Below, piece after piece: positions 48,935-59,520 of a stretch of 64,000 nucleotides of DNA; position 1 is the stretch's first letter; each line of letters begins with the position of its first letter. Both the position numbers and the translations under genes were made by a program. Source of the DNA: an uncultured Microbulbifer sp. Its GTDB lineage: Bacteria > Pseudomonadota > Gammaproteobacteria > Pseudomonadales > Cellvibrionaceae. The notes beneath the pieces are model-generated. The model had not been told where the DNA came from. It saw only the letters and a list, made by a program, of their open reading frames with translations, and made no database searches. The DNA is taken from positions 1 through 64,000 of the forward strand of contig NZ_CANLDD010000005.1 in the NCBI RefSeq assembly GCF_947489355.1, written 5' to 3'.

Positions 48935-49588
48935 GTGAACACATCATTTTGGATTGAGCGACGTGGTTTGTCACAGTGGCTGAAGTATGTGCTCTGCGCA
49001 CTCTTGGTAGCTGCGCTGAGCCCCGCAGCGAATGCCGCTCAAAACCCCTACGTGGTGATCGAAGGGGTATCCCAAAAATTGTTGAATGTGATTCGCTCGA
49101 ATGCGCCATATGCCAATAGTGACCCACAGCGGTATTACAACGCGGTAGAGAATGTACTGATACCAATTGTGGATTTTGATTTTATTGCGATCGGTGTTAT
49201 GGGGCGCTATGCCAAACAGGCTACGGCGAGCCAACGCTCACGTTTTACCAGTACGTTCCGTCGGGATCTGGTGGCAACATTTGCCCGTGGAGTGGCGAAT
49301 TTTGGCGATCTGGATGTGAAAGTGGTGAATCCGGGAACAGTTCCCACCAGAAACCGGGTCAATGTCCTGCAGGAGGTGCGCAGTAAAGAGGGGATTACCA
49401 AGGTGTCTTATACCCTGGTGCGCAATCGCGCCGGGCAGTGGAAGCTGATCAATGTCATTCTCAACGGGGTCAATCTGGGCAAAACCTTCCGCAGTCAGTT
49501 TGCCCAGTCAATGCGGACCCATGGCGATATCGACAAGGTGATTTCCAGTTGGTCCGCAGCGCAGGAGGTTGCCGATCAAGTGAGCTAA
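48935..49588 (+). CDS. mlaC: Phospholipid-binding periplasmic protein MlaC
   Basis: Soluble periplasmic shuttle that carries phospholipids between the outer-membrane MlaA complex and the inner-membrane MlaFEDB transporter. 217 aa with a signal peptide (hydrophobic about 18-32, cleavage near ANAAQNP). The mature fold shows IPIVDFDFIAIGVMGRYAKQAT, FRRDLVATFARGV and the WKLINVILNGVNLGKTFRSQF C-terminus typical of the family. The start is a GTG at 48935 with GGGAGA six bases upstream; a TTG earlier in frame is less likely. None of mlaF, mlaE, mlaD or mlaB is present next to it. Confidence 0.93.
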   Translation: MNTSFWIERRGLSQWLKYVLCALLVAALSPAANAAQNPYVVIEGVSQKLLNVIRSNAPYANSDPQRYYNAVENVLIPIVDFDFIAIGVMGRYAKQATASQRSRFTSTFRRDLVATFARGVANFGDLDVKVVNPGTVPTRNRVNVLQEVRSKEGITKVSYTLVRNRAGQWKLINVILNGVNLGKTFRSQFAQSMRTHGDIDKVISSWSAAQEVADQVS

Positions 49589-49674
49589 TTGGCGGACATC
49601 GGCGCGCTCTGCTGCGTGTCCTGCGTGAATCAAGTACACTTGCGTACCGTTTTTACTTCAACTCAAATCCGCCT

Positions 49675-49908
49675 ATGCAACCTGATGAAATCAAAGCCCT
49701 GATTGAGGGGCATATCCCTGAGAGTGCTGTGAATGTCGCCTTTGAAGGTAGTCACCTTGTGGTGACCGTGGTGAGCAGTGCCTTCGAAGGCCTCACCCGT
49801 TTAAAAAAGCAGCAGCTGGTATATGCAGCGCTCAGCGAAAAGATTGCCGATGGCACCCTGCACGCTGTCCAGATGCAGACCCTGACTCCGGAAGAAGCCA
49901 GTCGTTAA
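49675..49908 (+). CDS. ibaG: BolA-family protein IbaG
   Basis: 77-aa BolA-type protein, IbaG/YrbA branch, probably a partner of monothiol glutaredoxin in iron-sulfur or haem cofactor handling. The family segment VNVAFEGSHLVVTVVSSAFEGLTRLKKQQLVY is clear. The start ATG at 49675 precedes QPDEIKALIEGHI. It lies 86 bp after mlaC and 42 bp before murA, the conserved ibaG-murA pairing. Confidence 0.94.
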   Translation: MQPDEIKALIEGHIPESAVNVAFEGSHLVVTVVSSAFEGLTRLKKQQLVYAALSEKIADGTLHAVQMQTLTPEEASR

Positions 49909-49944
49909 TCTGCCGCTTTAAAAAAGGCGGCGCCCTAAATATGA

Positions 49945-51213
<1,269 letters not shown>

Positions 51214-51286
51214 GCACTTATAAAGCAGAGCCAGCCTGTGTACTGCGGAGGCGGCGATCAATCGAGAAATCGGTGCAGAAATACCA

Positions 51287-51928
51287 ATGACCATGCCAAT
51301 CACCATCGCCTTAACCAAGGGCAGAATCCTGCGGGAGACCCTGCCGCTACTCACCTCGGCTGGGCTGGCGCCCTTGGAGGATCTCACACAGAGCCGCAAG
51401 CTGACTTTCCCCACCCAGTGTGAGGGCGTGCGCCTGCTTCTCCTGCGGGGTGTGGATGTACCCACCTATGTCCAGCATGGTGCAGCGGATATGGGGGTGG
51501 CGGGCAAGGATACTTTACTGGAGCACAGCTCCGATGGCTTCTATGAGCCTCTGGATCTCGGGGTCGCCCGCTGCCGCTTGATGACGGCCGGCCTCAAGGG
51601 GACGGAGTTACCCAATGGCCGAATCCGGGTGGCAACCAAGTTTGTAGAGAGTGCCAAACGCCATTACGCCGCCAATGGGCGCCAGGTCGATATCATCAAA
51701 TTGTACGGTGCCATGGAGCTGGCCCCGCTGATGGGTCTGGCCGATGAAATCGTCGATATCGTGGACAGTGGCAACACTCTTAAGGCCAACGGCCTCGAAG
51801 CGCGAGAGACCATTGCGCATATCAGCAGCCGCCTTATCGTTAACAAGGCCGCCATGAAAATGAAATACCACCCGATCAGCGACCTGATTGAAAAGCTGGC
51901 AATGGCAATCACCCGCACCCAGAGATAG
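51287..51928 (+). CDS. hisG: ATP phosphoribosyltransferase, short form
   Basis: First step of histidine synthesis, joining PRPP and ATP. 213 aa, the HisG-S form that lacks the C-terminal regulatory domain and needs a HisZ partner encoded elsewhere. Signatures are [27 protein letters not shown] and the PRPP site in [21 protein letters not shown] comes from the prs product. hisD follows after 16 bp. Confidence 0.96.
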   Translation: MTMPITIALTKGRILRETLPLLTSAGLAPLEDLTQSRKLTFPTQCEGVRLLLLRGVDVPTYVQHGAADMGVAGKDTLLEHSSDGFYEPLDLGVARCRLMTAGLKGTELPNGRIRVATKFVESAKRHYAANGRQVDIIKLYGAMELAPLMGLADEIVDIVDSGNTLKANGLEARETIAHISSRLIVNKAAMKMKYHPISDLIEKLAMAITRTQR

Positions 51929-51944
51929 AAATTTTTCAGATACC

Positions 51945-53267
51945 ATGACAAGTAAATGCATTCGCAGGTTGAGCACAGCGGAAAAAAACTTTGATGCGCA
52001 ACTGGACCAATTGCTTGTCTGGGAAGCGGTTGCCAGCGATGCGGTGGCGTCCTCGGTTGCGGAGATACTGCAACAGGTACACAGCCGCGGCGATGCCGCC
52101 GTCATCGAATACACCAACCGCTTTGATCGCCGTGAGCTGGTTCGGGCAGGTGACTTTGTTGTGACATCGGCCGAACTGGATGCGGCCCTGCAGCGCATCA
52201 GCCCGGAGGAGCGTGAAGCGCTCGAAGTCGCTGCCCGGCGGGTGCGGAATTATCACGAACACCAGGTGCAAAAATCCTGGCGCTACACTGAGGCCGATGG
52301 CACGGTGCTGGGGCAGCAGATTACCCCGATGGCGCGGGTGGGGATTTATGTCCCCGGTGGCAAGGCTTCCTATCCCTCATCAGTATTGATGAATGCCATT
52401 CCGGCAAAGGTTGCCGGCGTTGATTGTGTGAATATGGTGGTGCCGGCACCGGAGGGGAAATTGAACGATCTGGTTCTGGCGGCTGCGGCGATTGCCGGTG
52501 TCAATCAGGTGTATACCATCGGTGGTGCCCAGGCGGTGGCGGCACTGGCGTATGGAACCGAGACCATTGCTGCGGTGGACAAAATTGTCGGTCCCGGCAA
52601 TATTTTTGTGGCTGTCGCCAAGCGCGCAGTGTTTGGCCGTGTGGCCATCGATATGATCGCAGGGCCATCGGAGATACTGGTGATCTGTGACGGCGCCACT
52701 GATCCAGACTGGATTGCCATGGACCTGCTGTCCCAGGCCGAGCACGATGAACTGTCGCAGTCGATTTTGCTGTGCCCGGATGCACAATTCCTCGATAAGG
52801 TGGCGGCTTCGCTGCAACGCCTGCTGACCGATCTGCCGCGGGCGCAGATCGCACAGAAATCCCTGGTCGAACGGGGGGCCCTGATACAGGTTGGCTCGCT
52901 GGAGGAGGCCATACAGCTTTCAAATCGTATAGCCCCGGAGCACCTCGAGGTTTCTGTCGCCGACCCCGAGCGCTTTCTGCCCCAGATACGCAATGCCGGG
53001 GCTATCTTCCTTGGCCGCTATAGTGCGGAAGCACTGGGGGACTACTGCGCGGGCCCCAACCATGTGCTGCCGACCAGCGGTACTGCCCGCTTCTCATCCC
53101 CGTTGGGGGTGTATGATTTTCAGAAACGCAGCTCCATTATTTATTGTTCCGCGGAGGGCGCTGACAAACTGGGACGTGTGGCCGGCACGCTCGCCCGCGG
53201 CGAGGGTTTGGAGGCCCATGCGCGCTCCGCTGCGTTTCGGGTAAAGCGCGATGTACCCGGCAATTGA
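51945..53267 (+). CDS. hisD: Histidinol dehydrogenase
   Basis: Zinc enzyme catalysing the last two steps of histidine synthesis, histidinol to histidine with two NAD. 440 aa from the ATG at 51945 (upstream in-frame starts lie inside hisG). Conserved parts include [40 protein letters not shown], the zinc-site region [10 protein letters not shown] and APEHLEV, and [17 protein letters not shown] near the end. In pseudomonads hisC follows; here an unrelated minus-strand gene comes next. Confidence 0.97.
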   Translation: MTSKCIRRLSTAEKNFDAQLDQLLVWEAVASDAVASSVAEILQQVHSRGDAAVIEYTNRFDRRELVRAGDFVVTSAELDAALQRISPEEREALEVAARRVRNYHEHQVQKSWRYTEADGTVLGQQITPMARVGIYVPGGKASYPSSVLMNAIPAKVAGVDCVNMVVPAPEGKLNDLVLAAAAIAGVNQVYTIGGAQAVAALAYGTETIAAVDKIVGPGNIFVAVAKRAVFGRVAIDMIAGPSEILVICDGATDPDWIAMDLLSQAEHDELSQSILLCPDAQFLDKVAASLQRLLTDLPRAQIAQKSLVERGALIQVGSLEEAIQLSNRIAPEHLEVSVADPERFLPQIRNAGAIFLGRYSAEALGDYCAGPNHVLPTSGTARFSSPLGVYDFQKRSSIIYCSAEGADKLGRVAGTLARGEGLEAHARSAAFRVKRDVPGN

Positions 53268-53452
53268 GTCAATCCTTCACCGCCTGCCGGGTATTGGCTG
53301 GCGCCTTTGAATGGCTGGTGCAACAGTGAGGCATCGATCTTACTGCCGGAGCGCTTGCGCACCTGAGCCGCATTGCCCAAACCTATTGAGGTCTCCGGGC
53401 CAACAGTGCTTTTGATCCCTCTGTGGGGTTTTCACATCGATCCCGGATGGAC

Positions 53453-53881
53453 TCAGTCTTTGCGCGGAATTTTGGTGGCTTGCCAGGCAAGTGCGCGCCA
53501 CTCTCCCTTTCGTTTGACGAAGGTTCCGGTGTTGAAATAGTGGCTGACTTCCTCGCTGGCGCTGTCATTGGCCAGCAATCTGAATGCCACAATGGCGGTG
53601 TCTCCCAACAAACGGATATCAATATCCTCGGCGGTGTAGCGCACGGATACCGGATCACTGGTTGGGTTTTCCAATCCCTGCATAAGCCGGCGCTTACCGA
53701 ATCGTTTGCCCGCTGAGCTGGTGTAGACCAGCTCTTTGGCCCAAAAGCGGCGGTGGACTTTCGCATCGCTGGCAGCGTGACTGAGAAAGTGGGTTAGAAG
53801 CTGCTCAAGTTTCTGTTGGTCGTCAGCTTTGGCCGGGGCGGTGGCCAGTATCAGAAGCAGGGCCAGGGATAGTGCGCGCAT
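53453..53881 (-). CDS. Exported NTF2-like/SnoaL-type protein
   Basis: 142-aa protein with a clear signal peptide (hydrophobic 2-16, cleavage near APAKADD) and a small alpha+beta cone domain of the NTF2/SnoaL (DUF4440-like) type, with GDTAIVAFRLLAND as a typical strand pair. Such proteins bind or process small ligands, but no catalytic residues can be named. It lies 16 bp downstream of the DegS-like gene on the same strand and could be cotranscribed with it. Function unknown. Confidence 0.7.
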   Translation of the reverse strand: MRALSLALLLILATAPAKADDQQKLEQLLTHFLSHAASDAKVHRRFWAKELVYTSSAGKRFGKRRLMQGLENPTSDPVSVRYTAEDIDIRLLGDTAIVAFRLLANDSASEEVSHYFNTGTFVKRKGEWRALAWQATKIPRKD

Positions 53882-53897
53882 AATAAAATCTCAGTGG

Positions 53898-55040
53898 TTA
53901 ATCCGTGGCAGTGGATGGCTTGGGTTTGACTGAGACCGTTGCTTCCACGGTATGTGCGGAACCGTCGCGAACAAAAGTGATGGAGACCGTGTCGCCTGGC
54001 CGCAAGGTTGCCATTGTAGCCTCGCCCCGCTTGCCATCGCCGATTGGGAGGCCGTCAATATGTGTAATGACATCCCCCGGCCTGAGTCCTGCAGTGTGGG
54101 CGGGGCCTTCATTGTAGATGGCTGTGACCATGACCCCAGCCGCTGGGTTCAGGTTGAGTTCCCTGGCCCTCTGCGGGTTGATAGCACTGGCCTCTATGCC
54201 GAGCCAGCCGGGCACCACCCGGCCGTAGGTAATAATGTCCTGCATCACCTTAAAGGCGATATTGGCGGGGATGGCGAAACTGATCCCCCCGGAATAGCCG
54301 GACTGGTTGAGGATTGAGGTATTGATCCCCAGCAGACGTCCCTGTGAGTCAACCAGGGCACCACCGGAGTTGCCAGGGTTTACGGCGGCGTCTGTTTGCA
54401 GGAAGTTCTGGAAATATCCCCCCCTGCCAGAGCTTTCCAGGTGGCGTCCCTTGGCGCTGATGATTCCTTGAGTAACTGTCTGGCCAACCCCAAAGGGATT
54501 GCCTATGGCCAGAACGACATCCCCCACCTGAGCGGTTTCCGGCTTCCCGACGGCGATTGAGGTGAGGTCAGTAAGTTCGATCTTCAACACCGCCAGGTCA
54601 AAATCTGCATCGCTACCCACCAGCCGTGCCTGCGCTTCTCTGCCGTCTGCCAGCAGGATGACGATGGCGTCAGCCTGATCGACCACATGGTGATTGGTGA
54701 GGATATAGCCCGTATCGCTGACGATGACTCCGGAGCCCAGGTTGGATTGCATGCGTTCCCGCTGGGGCACATTCATATTATCGAACAGCCGGCGGAACAG
54801 GGGATCGTTAAAAAGGGGATGCCGCCGCTGTGGCACGGCAGTACGGGTATAGATATTGACGACCGCGGGGCCGGCGAGATTCACCGCGCGGGCATAGGAT
54901 ATTGGTCCTTGCCAATCTTCCGTTGCAGGGGAGGGTGTACGGCCGCGCAATTGCGGAAATACAACCAGTAACAGGGCTGCTACGACAACGCCTACCAGCG
55001 TGGGTAGGACCCAGTCCTGTAAAAAGCGATTTTGCGACAC
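53898..55040 (-). CDS. degS: Site-1 regulated-proteolysis serine protease DegS/AlgW
   Basis: Inner-membrane-anchored periplasmic protease that cleaves an anti-sigma factor (RseA/MucA) when outer-membrane proteins misfold. 380 aa from a GTG at 55040 with AAGGAGGAG upstream. One membrane helix (about 12-29) precedes the trypsin-like domain with catalytic His118 (TNHHVV), Asp148 (DFDLAVL) and Ser225 (GNSGGAL); a single PDZ domain (about 280-370) follows, with GWLGIE and GPAHTAGLRPGDVI. One PDZ plus the membrane anchor fits DegS/AlgW over DegP/DegQ. Confidence 0.93.
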   Translation of the reverse strand: MSQNRFLQDWVLPTLVGVVVAALLLVVFPQLRGRTPSPATEDWQGPISYARAVNLAGPAVVNIYTRTAVPQRRHPLFNDPLFRRLFDNMNVPQRERMQSNLGSGVIVSDTGYILTNHHVVDQADAIVILLADGREAQARLVGSDADFDLAVLKIELTDLTSIAVGKPETAQVGDVVLAIGNPFGVGQTVTQGIISAKGRHLESSGRGGYFQNFLQTDAAVNPGNSGGALVDSQGRLLGINTSILNQSGYSGGISFAIPANIAFKVMQDIITYGRVVPGWLGIEASAINPQRARELNLNPAAGVMVTAIYNEGPAHTAGLRPGDVITHIDGLPIGDGKRGEATMATLRPGDTVSITFVRDGSAHTVEATVSVKPKPSTATD

Positions 55041-55259
55041 TCTCGACTCCTCCTTGCGCCGATTATACACACGTCTCGACAAGGATTCGCTGGGAATAGG
55101 GTGTTGCTGTCGAGGGGAGGCTGTTTTGTGGCAGCCGGGACACGGCTGCTTGGTTGCCATTCGCAAGTTGCGGTGCCACTGACATTCTGCTTGGGGGCTC
55201 GTCCACAGCACAGTATTGTCATCCCATAGTATACGGGCACATTTTGTATGGGCGTGGCA

Positions 55260-55287
55260 TTGGTGGGCCTGAATGGATGCGTATAAT
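55260..55287 (+). promoter_or_regulatory. Candidate sat promoter
   Basis: A -35-like TTGGTG (55260-55265) and a consensus -10 TATAAT (55282-55287) are spaced 16 bases, about 50 bp upstream of the sat start. The -10 context TGCGTATAATGGCC is repeated exactly near 63837-63850. No CysB site was looked for beyond visual inspection. Confidence 0.55.
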
Positions 55288-55339
55288 GGCCGGTCGAAAA
55301 TTTAAGATTAACCGGCAACTTTTGTTTTTGGAGATCAAA

Positions 55340-56530
55340 ATGTCCCTTGTTCGCCCCCACGGCAGTGTTGAGCTGCAGCCGCGCTTTGTCTATGAGAGTG
55401 AGAGGCATCACCGGTTAATGCACGAGGCGGAGTCGTTGCCCTCTATCGTGGTCAGTTCTGCCGCTGCCGCCAATGCCGTGATGCTGGGTGCGGGCTACTT
55501 TAATCCCTTGCACGGCTTTATGAATCTGGCGGATGCCCTGAGTGTGGCGGAGACACTGCGCACGGTGGATGGTTTGTTCTGGCCGGTGCCCATTTTAAAT
55601 CTCGTGGAGGATACCAGTGCGATTGCAGGGGCCTCCCGTATTGCATTGCGCGACCCGAATGTTGAAGGAAACCCGGTGCTGGCGGTGATGGATGTGGAGG
55701 CCATTGAAACCCTATCCAGCGAGCAAGTGGGCGTGATGGCCAAACAGGTATTTGGGACCCTGGACAAGCAGCATCCCGGTGTGGCGACTTTTCAGTCAAC
55801 GGGTCGCAAGCTGGTTTCCGGCCCCATTGAGGTGCTTAATTTCAGCTATTTCCAGAATGATTTTCCGGATACTTTTCGCACAGCGGTTGAAATCCGCAAT
55901 GAATTTACTGAGCGTGGCTGGAGCCGGGTTGTCGCCTTCCAGACTCGCAATCCTATGCATCGCGCCCATGAAGAACTGTGCAAAATGGCCCTGGAGGGCG
56001 TGGGGGCGGAGGGTGTGTTGATCCACATGCTGCTGGGACAGTTAAAGCCGGGGGATATTCCCGCCCCGGTGCGCGATGCCTCTATCCGCAAGATGGTAGA
56101 GCTATATTTCCCTGCAAATACGGTGATGGTGACCGGTTACGGCTTCGATATGCTCTATGCCGGCCCGCGCGAGGCGGTACTGCACGCTGTATTTCGTCAG
56201 AACTGTGGCTGCAGCCATTTGATTGTCGGTCGTGATCACGCTGGTGTGGGTGACTACTACGGGGCCTTTGATGCACAGGCTATCTTCGACGAACAAGTCC
56301 CTGAAGGCGCCCTGGAGATCGAGATTTTCCGCGCCGACCACACAGCCTACTCAAAGAAGCTGAATAAAGTCGTGATGATGCGCGATGTACCGGATCACTC
56401 CAGGGAGGATTTTATTCTCCTGTCCGGCACAAAGGTGCGCGAAATGCTCGGGGGCGGTATCGCACCTCCGCCGGAATTCTCCCGCCCGGAAGTGGCTAAA
56501 ATCCTGATGGAATACTACCAAAGCCTGTAA
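55340..56530 (+). CDS. sat: Sulfate adenylyltransferase (single-subunit ATP sulfurylase)
   Basis: Activates sulfate with ATP to adenylyl sulfate (APS). 396 aa, the homomeric Sat type, unrelated to the CysDN pair. An N-terminal PUA-like domain (about 5-160) precedes the catalytic domain with QTRNPMHRAH (201-210) and GRDHAG (298-303), both needed for ATP and sulfate binding; LSGTKVREML is also conserved. No APS kinase domain is fused at the C-terminus. The ATG at 55340 has GGAG six bases upstream. It may supply APS for cysteine synthesis or, via PAPS, for sulfotransferases; the start frame stays open upstream without family resemblance. Confidence 0.94.
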   Translation: MSLVRPHGSVELQPRFVYESERHHRLMHEAESLPSIVVSSAAAANAVMLGAGYFNPLHGFMNLADALSVAETLRTVDGLFWPVPILNLVEDTSAIAGASRIALRDPNVEGNPVLAVMDVEAIETLSSEQVGVMAKQVFGTLDKQHPGVATFQSTGRKLVSGPIEVLNFSYFQNDFPDTFRTAVEIRNEFTERGWSRVVAFQTRNPMHRAHEELCKMALEGVGAEGVLIHMLLGQLKPGDIPAPVRDASIRKMVELYFPANTVMVTGYGFDMLYAGPREAVLHAVFRQNCGCSHLIVGRDHAGVGDYYGAFDAQAIFDEQVPEGALEIEIFRADHTAYSKKLNKVVMMRDVPDHSREDFILLSGTKVREMLGGGIAPPPEFSRPEVAKILMEYYQSL

Positions 56531-56535
56531 GGGCG

Positions 56536-56575
56536 CAAACAAAAAAGGCGGGTTGGTCCCCGCCTTTTTTGTTTG
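56536..56575. terminator. Bidirectional Rho-independent terminator after sat
   Basis: A perfect 17-bp inverted repeat (56536-56552 with 56559-56575) around a six-base loop, with a GC-rich core (GGCGGG/CCCGCC) and A/T runs on both sides. It lies between the convergent sat (plus) and zapG (minus) and gives a T-run after the hairpin in both directions, so it should stop both transcripts. Confidence 0.9.
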
Positions 56576-56620
56576 TAGTCCGGGTCGCTCCGTCCCTGTT
56601 CCAGGCATGGGGGCAGCCGC

Positions 56621-57061
56621 TCAGCTTCCGGCGTGGGCCTCTTTGTCCAGGCCGTAATCCTCGGCCAGGGTCCCTTTGGTGCCGGGCTCTTTTGGCGCCC
56701 AATCCCGGGGTGGTTTTATATCCTCCAGTTGACTATCGTCATTCTGCAGCTTGCCGCTGCCGGCCTCGAGCATTTGCCGTCCGATATCCTGATTGGAGAG
56801 GCGCAGGGCGCTATTGGCCAGGTATTCGTGCACGTCCCTGTAGCTTTCAGTGAGGTTGTGGACCAGTTGGGCGGTCTGGTCAAAGTGCTCGTTGACCTGG
56901 AGCTGAAAGTCTCGGAGCTTGTCATTGGCTTCTTGCAGACGCTGCTCCAGCTCATGGGAACGCTCAACACTGGTACGCCCGCGGACTATCAGGAATGCCA
57001 GAAAGGCACCCAGCGTCAGGCCGAGGATGCCAACTAGAATTAATACCGATGTAGAGTGCAC
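56621..57061 (-). CDS. zapG: Division-associated membrane protein ZapG/YhcB (DUF1043)
   Basis: Bitopic inner-membrane protein of 146 aa: one N-terminal membrane helix (about 5-26), a coiled coil (about 33-75) and a disordered C-terminus rich in charged residues. The NSALRLSN segment and overall layout match the YhcB/ZapG family, implicated in coordinating envelope growth and division. The start is a GTG with a strong AGGAGGT upstream. It is divergent from zapE across 342 bp, the same arrangement as in E. coli (yhcB/yhcM). Confidence 0.92.
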   Translation of the reverse strand: MHSTSVLILVGILGLTLGAFLAFLIVRGRTSVERSHELEQRLQEANDKLRDFQLQVNEHFDQTAQLVHNLTESYRDVHEYLANSALRLSNQDIGRQMLEAGSGKLQNDDSQLEDIKPPRDWAPKEPGTKGTLAEDYGLDKEAHAGS

Positions 57062-57403
57062 TTACTACCTCCTCAACTTGTCCTTATTGGCACCGTCGCT
57101 CCGGGTTGGGCATTGAAACGGTCGCCATCGGGCTGGTGCTTCGCTCCATGACTTGGGGGATGTTCCCAGGGGCAACCCCCAACTCCATGTTAACGGGTCC
57201 AGTATACGTGATTATTCACCTGACAATTAAACTGGTTGGCCAATGTCGGCACAAAGGTCAGCCACCAGTCCCGGGTTATCGCCAATTTCCGGCTAAGCAG
57301 AGCCGGCATTATTTCGGCTTCAGGGGGCCGGCACCTAGGCGTCTTTGCCGGGTATTTGATAGAGTGCGCGCCGATAAACCCGTTGTTGAAGATCGTTTCC
57401 TCT
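57062..57403. other. Divergent zapG/zapE intergenic region
   Basis: About 340 bp without a recognisable gene; the zapE frame is open through its right part (from 57236) but the extra 56 residues resemble nothing in the family. It must contain promoters for both genes; no strong hexamer pair was found. Confidence 0.4.
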
Positions 57404-58525
57404 ATGTTGTCTGCCAGACCGCCATTAGCTTCCCCCCTTGAGCGTTATGAAAGTGATTTGCAGCGCCCGGATTTTACCCTGGATCTATCCCAGCAGGTAG
57501 CGGTGCAGGCGTTGCAGGATCTGTACCTGCGCTTGGTTGCCCGGGCCGAGCGGGGTGTTATTGCCCGTCTGCTGTCGCGGTTGCGCAGAAATTCAGCGGT
57601 ACCGGAAAGGGGGCTCTACTTCTGGGGCGGGGTCGGCCGGGGCAAGACCTATCTGATGGATGCTTTTTTTGAATCTCTGCCATTTGCACAGAAACAACGC
57701 ACACATTTCCATCGCTTTATGCGCCAAGTGCACAGGGATTTAAAAGAGTATGCGGGAGAGAAGAATCCGCTGGATAAGGTGGCTGACAAGATTGCCCGTC
57801 GGGTTCAAGTGTTGTGCTTTGACGAACTCTTTGTGTCAGATATTGCCGATGCCATGCTCCTGGCGGGCTTGCTCGAGGCGTTGTTTAGTCGGGGTGTGAC
57901 CCTGGTGGCCACTTCCAATATTGAGCCTGAGGGACTCTACAGGGATGGCTTGCAAAGAGCGCGGTTTCTGCCGGCCATCGATTTACTCCAGCGCCACACC
58001 CAGGTGGTCAATGTGGACGGCGGCATCGATTACCGGTTGCGCACGCTGGAGCTACTGGAACTCTACCACACGCCCCTGGATAGGGCGGCGGAGGACAGCC
58101 TGGCTTATAGCTTTGCCCAGTTGAGTGTGGATGGCTGTGAGGTGCGCAGCAATGTGCAACTGCAGGTGGAGGGGCGACCTATCCAAGCCCTGAAAGTGGC
58201 GGATGATGTCGCTTGGTTTAACTTTGCTGACTTGTGTGATGGTCCCCGCTCCCAGAATGATTACATAGAACTGGCACGGGAGTTTCAAACCATACTGCTG
58301 GCGGCGGTCCCTAGGTTTGATGCGCGTATGGATGCCCAGGCACGGCGTTTTATCCATTTGGTCGATGAGCTCTATGATCGGTGTGTCAAGCTGGTGGTTT
58401 CTGCCGAGGTGCCGGCTGAGCAGCTATACGGTGGGCACCACCTGCGCTTTGAGTTTGAACGGGCGGTCAGCCGGCTGCTCGAAATGCGCTCCCGCGAGTA
58501 CCTGGAGCGCGCGCACAGGCCCTGA
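57404..58525 (+). CDS. zapE: Cell division ATPase ZapE (AFG1-like)
   Basis: AAA+ ATPase of the ZapE/AFG1 family, 373 aa, which in E. coli acts at the Z-ring under stress. Walker A is GGVGRGKT (75-82), Walker B is [14 protein letters not shown], and sensor-type ATSN follows in [27 protein letters not shown]. The ATG at 57404 gives the usual N-terminus ([18 protein letters not shown]), although its ribosome-binding site is weak. It precedes rplM, as in other gammaproteobacteria. Confidence 0.94.
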   Translation: MLSARPPLASPLERYESDLQRPDFTLDLSQQVAVQALQDLYLRLVARAERGVIARLLSRLRRNSAVPERGLYFWGGVGRGKTYLMDAFFESLPFAQKQRTHFHRFMRQVHRDLKEYAGEKNPLDKVADKIARRVQVLCFDELFVSDIADAMLLAGLLEALFSRGVTLVATSNIEPEGLYRDGLQRARFLPAIDLLQRHTQVVNVDGGIDYRLRTLELLELYHTPLDRAAEDSLAYSFAQLSVDGCEVRSNVQLQVEGRPIQALKVADDVAWFNFADLCDGPRSQNDYIELAREFQTILLAAVPRFDARMDAQARRFIHLVDELYDRCVKLVVSAEVPAEQLYGGHHLRFEFERAVSRLLEMRSREYLERAHRP

Positions 58526-58563
58526 TAAGGCCTGGCGGGACGGCGGCCCAGGTTGGAAATGGC

Positions 58564-58592
58564 TTGAAAAGCCAGTACGCCTTTTGTACTAT
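58564..58592 (+). promoter_or_regulatory. Sigma70 promoter of rplM-rpsI
   Basis: A -35 TTGAAA (58564-58569) and -10 TACTAT (58587-58592) are separated by exactly 17 bases, about 50-60 bp upstream of the L13 start. The leader between the promoter and rplM is about 50 bases and could carry translational control, but no structure was established. Confidence 0.65.
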
Positions 58593-58649
58593 CCGCGCTC
58601 TTTTGTGGGACGGCCCCCAATCCAGGGGTCACAGACAGGTGTTTATAAC

Positions 58650-59078
58650 ATGAAGACTTACAGTGCTAAGCCAGAAGCGGTAAAACGCGACTGGTACATT
58701 GTTGACGCTGCGGACAAGACGCTCGGCCGTATTTCTGCCGAGATCGCCCACCGCCTGCGCGGCAAGCACAAGCCTGAATATACGCCCCACGTGGATACTG
58801 GCGATTACATTATCGTGATCAATGCCAAAAAGGTCCGCGTGACCGGCAACAAGGCCATAGACAAGATCTATCACAGCCACTCCGGCTACCCCGGCGGCCT
58901 CAAGTCCATCAGCTTTGAGAAGTTGATCGAGAAAGCCCCTGAGCGCACTATTCAGAGCGCCGTTAAAGGCATGCTGCCGAAGGGCCCGTTGGGCCGCGCC
59001 ATGTTCAGAAAGTTGAAAGTGTACAGCGGCAGTGTACATCCTCATGCGGCTCAACAGCCGGTTGAACTGGCGATCTAA
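58650..59078 (+). CDS. rplM: 50S ribosomal protein L13
   Basis: Early-assembly large-subunit protein of 142 aa, exactly the E. coli length. It has [40 protein letters not shown] and the C-terminal [10 protein letters not shown]. Cotranscribed with rpsI, which starts 15 bp later. The open frame runs far upstream into zapE but only the ATG at 58650 gives the family start. Confidence 0.98.
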   Translation: MKTYSAKPEAVKRDWYIVDAADKTLGRISAEIAHRLRGKHKPEYTPHVDTGDYIIVINAKKVRVTGNKAIDKIYHSHSGYPGGLKSISFEKLIEKAPERTIQSAVKGMLPKGPLGRAMFRKLKVYSGSVHPHAAQQPVELAI

Positions 59079-59093
59079 ACGGGAATAACTCTG

Positions 59094-59486
59094 ATGGCAA
59101 CTACTCAATACTATGGTACCGGCCGCCGCAAGACCTCCACCGCGCGCGTGTTTGTCGTACCCGGTGAGGGAAAGATCACCGTGAATGGTCGGGCCCTGGA
59201 TGAATACTTTGGCCGTGAAGTGGCTCGCATGATCGTGCGCCAGCCGCTGGAAAAGGTCGATATGGTGGAAAAATTTGACATCAATGTCACGGTAAAAGGC
59301 GGCGGCTCCTTTGGTCAGGCGGGTGCTATTCGCCACGGCCTCACCCGTGCCCTTATGCAGTATGACGAGGGACTGCGCCAACCGCTGCGCAGCGCGGGCT
59401 ACGTGACCCGCGACGCCCGCGAGGTAGAGCGTAAGAAAGTGGGGCTGCGCAAAGCGCGCAAGAAGCCGCAGTTCTCCAAGCGTTAA
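59094..59486 (+). CDS. rpsI: 30S ribosomal protein S9
   Basis: Small-subunit protein of 130 aa whose basic C-terminal tail reaches the P-site tRNA. The sequence [33 protein letters not shown] and the end RKKPQFSKR are textbook. Followed immediately by a strong terminator, so rplM-rpsI is a two-gene transcription unit. Confidence 0.98.
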   Translation: MATTQYYGTGRRKTSTARVFVVPGEGKITVNGRALDEYFGREVARMIVRQPLEKVDMVEKFDINVTVKGGGSFGQAGAIRHGLTRALMQYDEGLRQPLRSAGYVTRDAREVERKKVGLRKARKKPQFSKR

Positions 59487-59494
59487 TTTTTTGG

Positions 59495-59520
59495 GCCCGG
59501 CACCTGCCGGGCTTTTTTTT
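59495..59520 (+). terminator. Rho-independent terminator after rpsI
   Basis: An 8-bp stem GCCCGGCA/TGCCGGGC with a two-base loop (59495-59512) followed directly by eight Ts, nine bases after the rpsI stop codon. It separates the ribosomal pair from the petA region. Confidence 0.92.
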
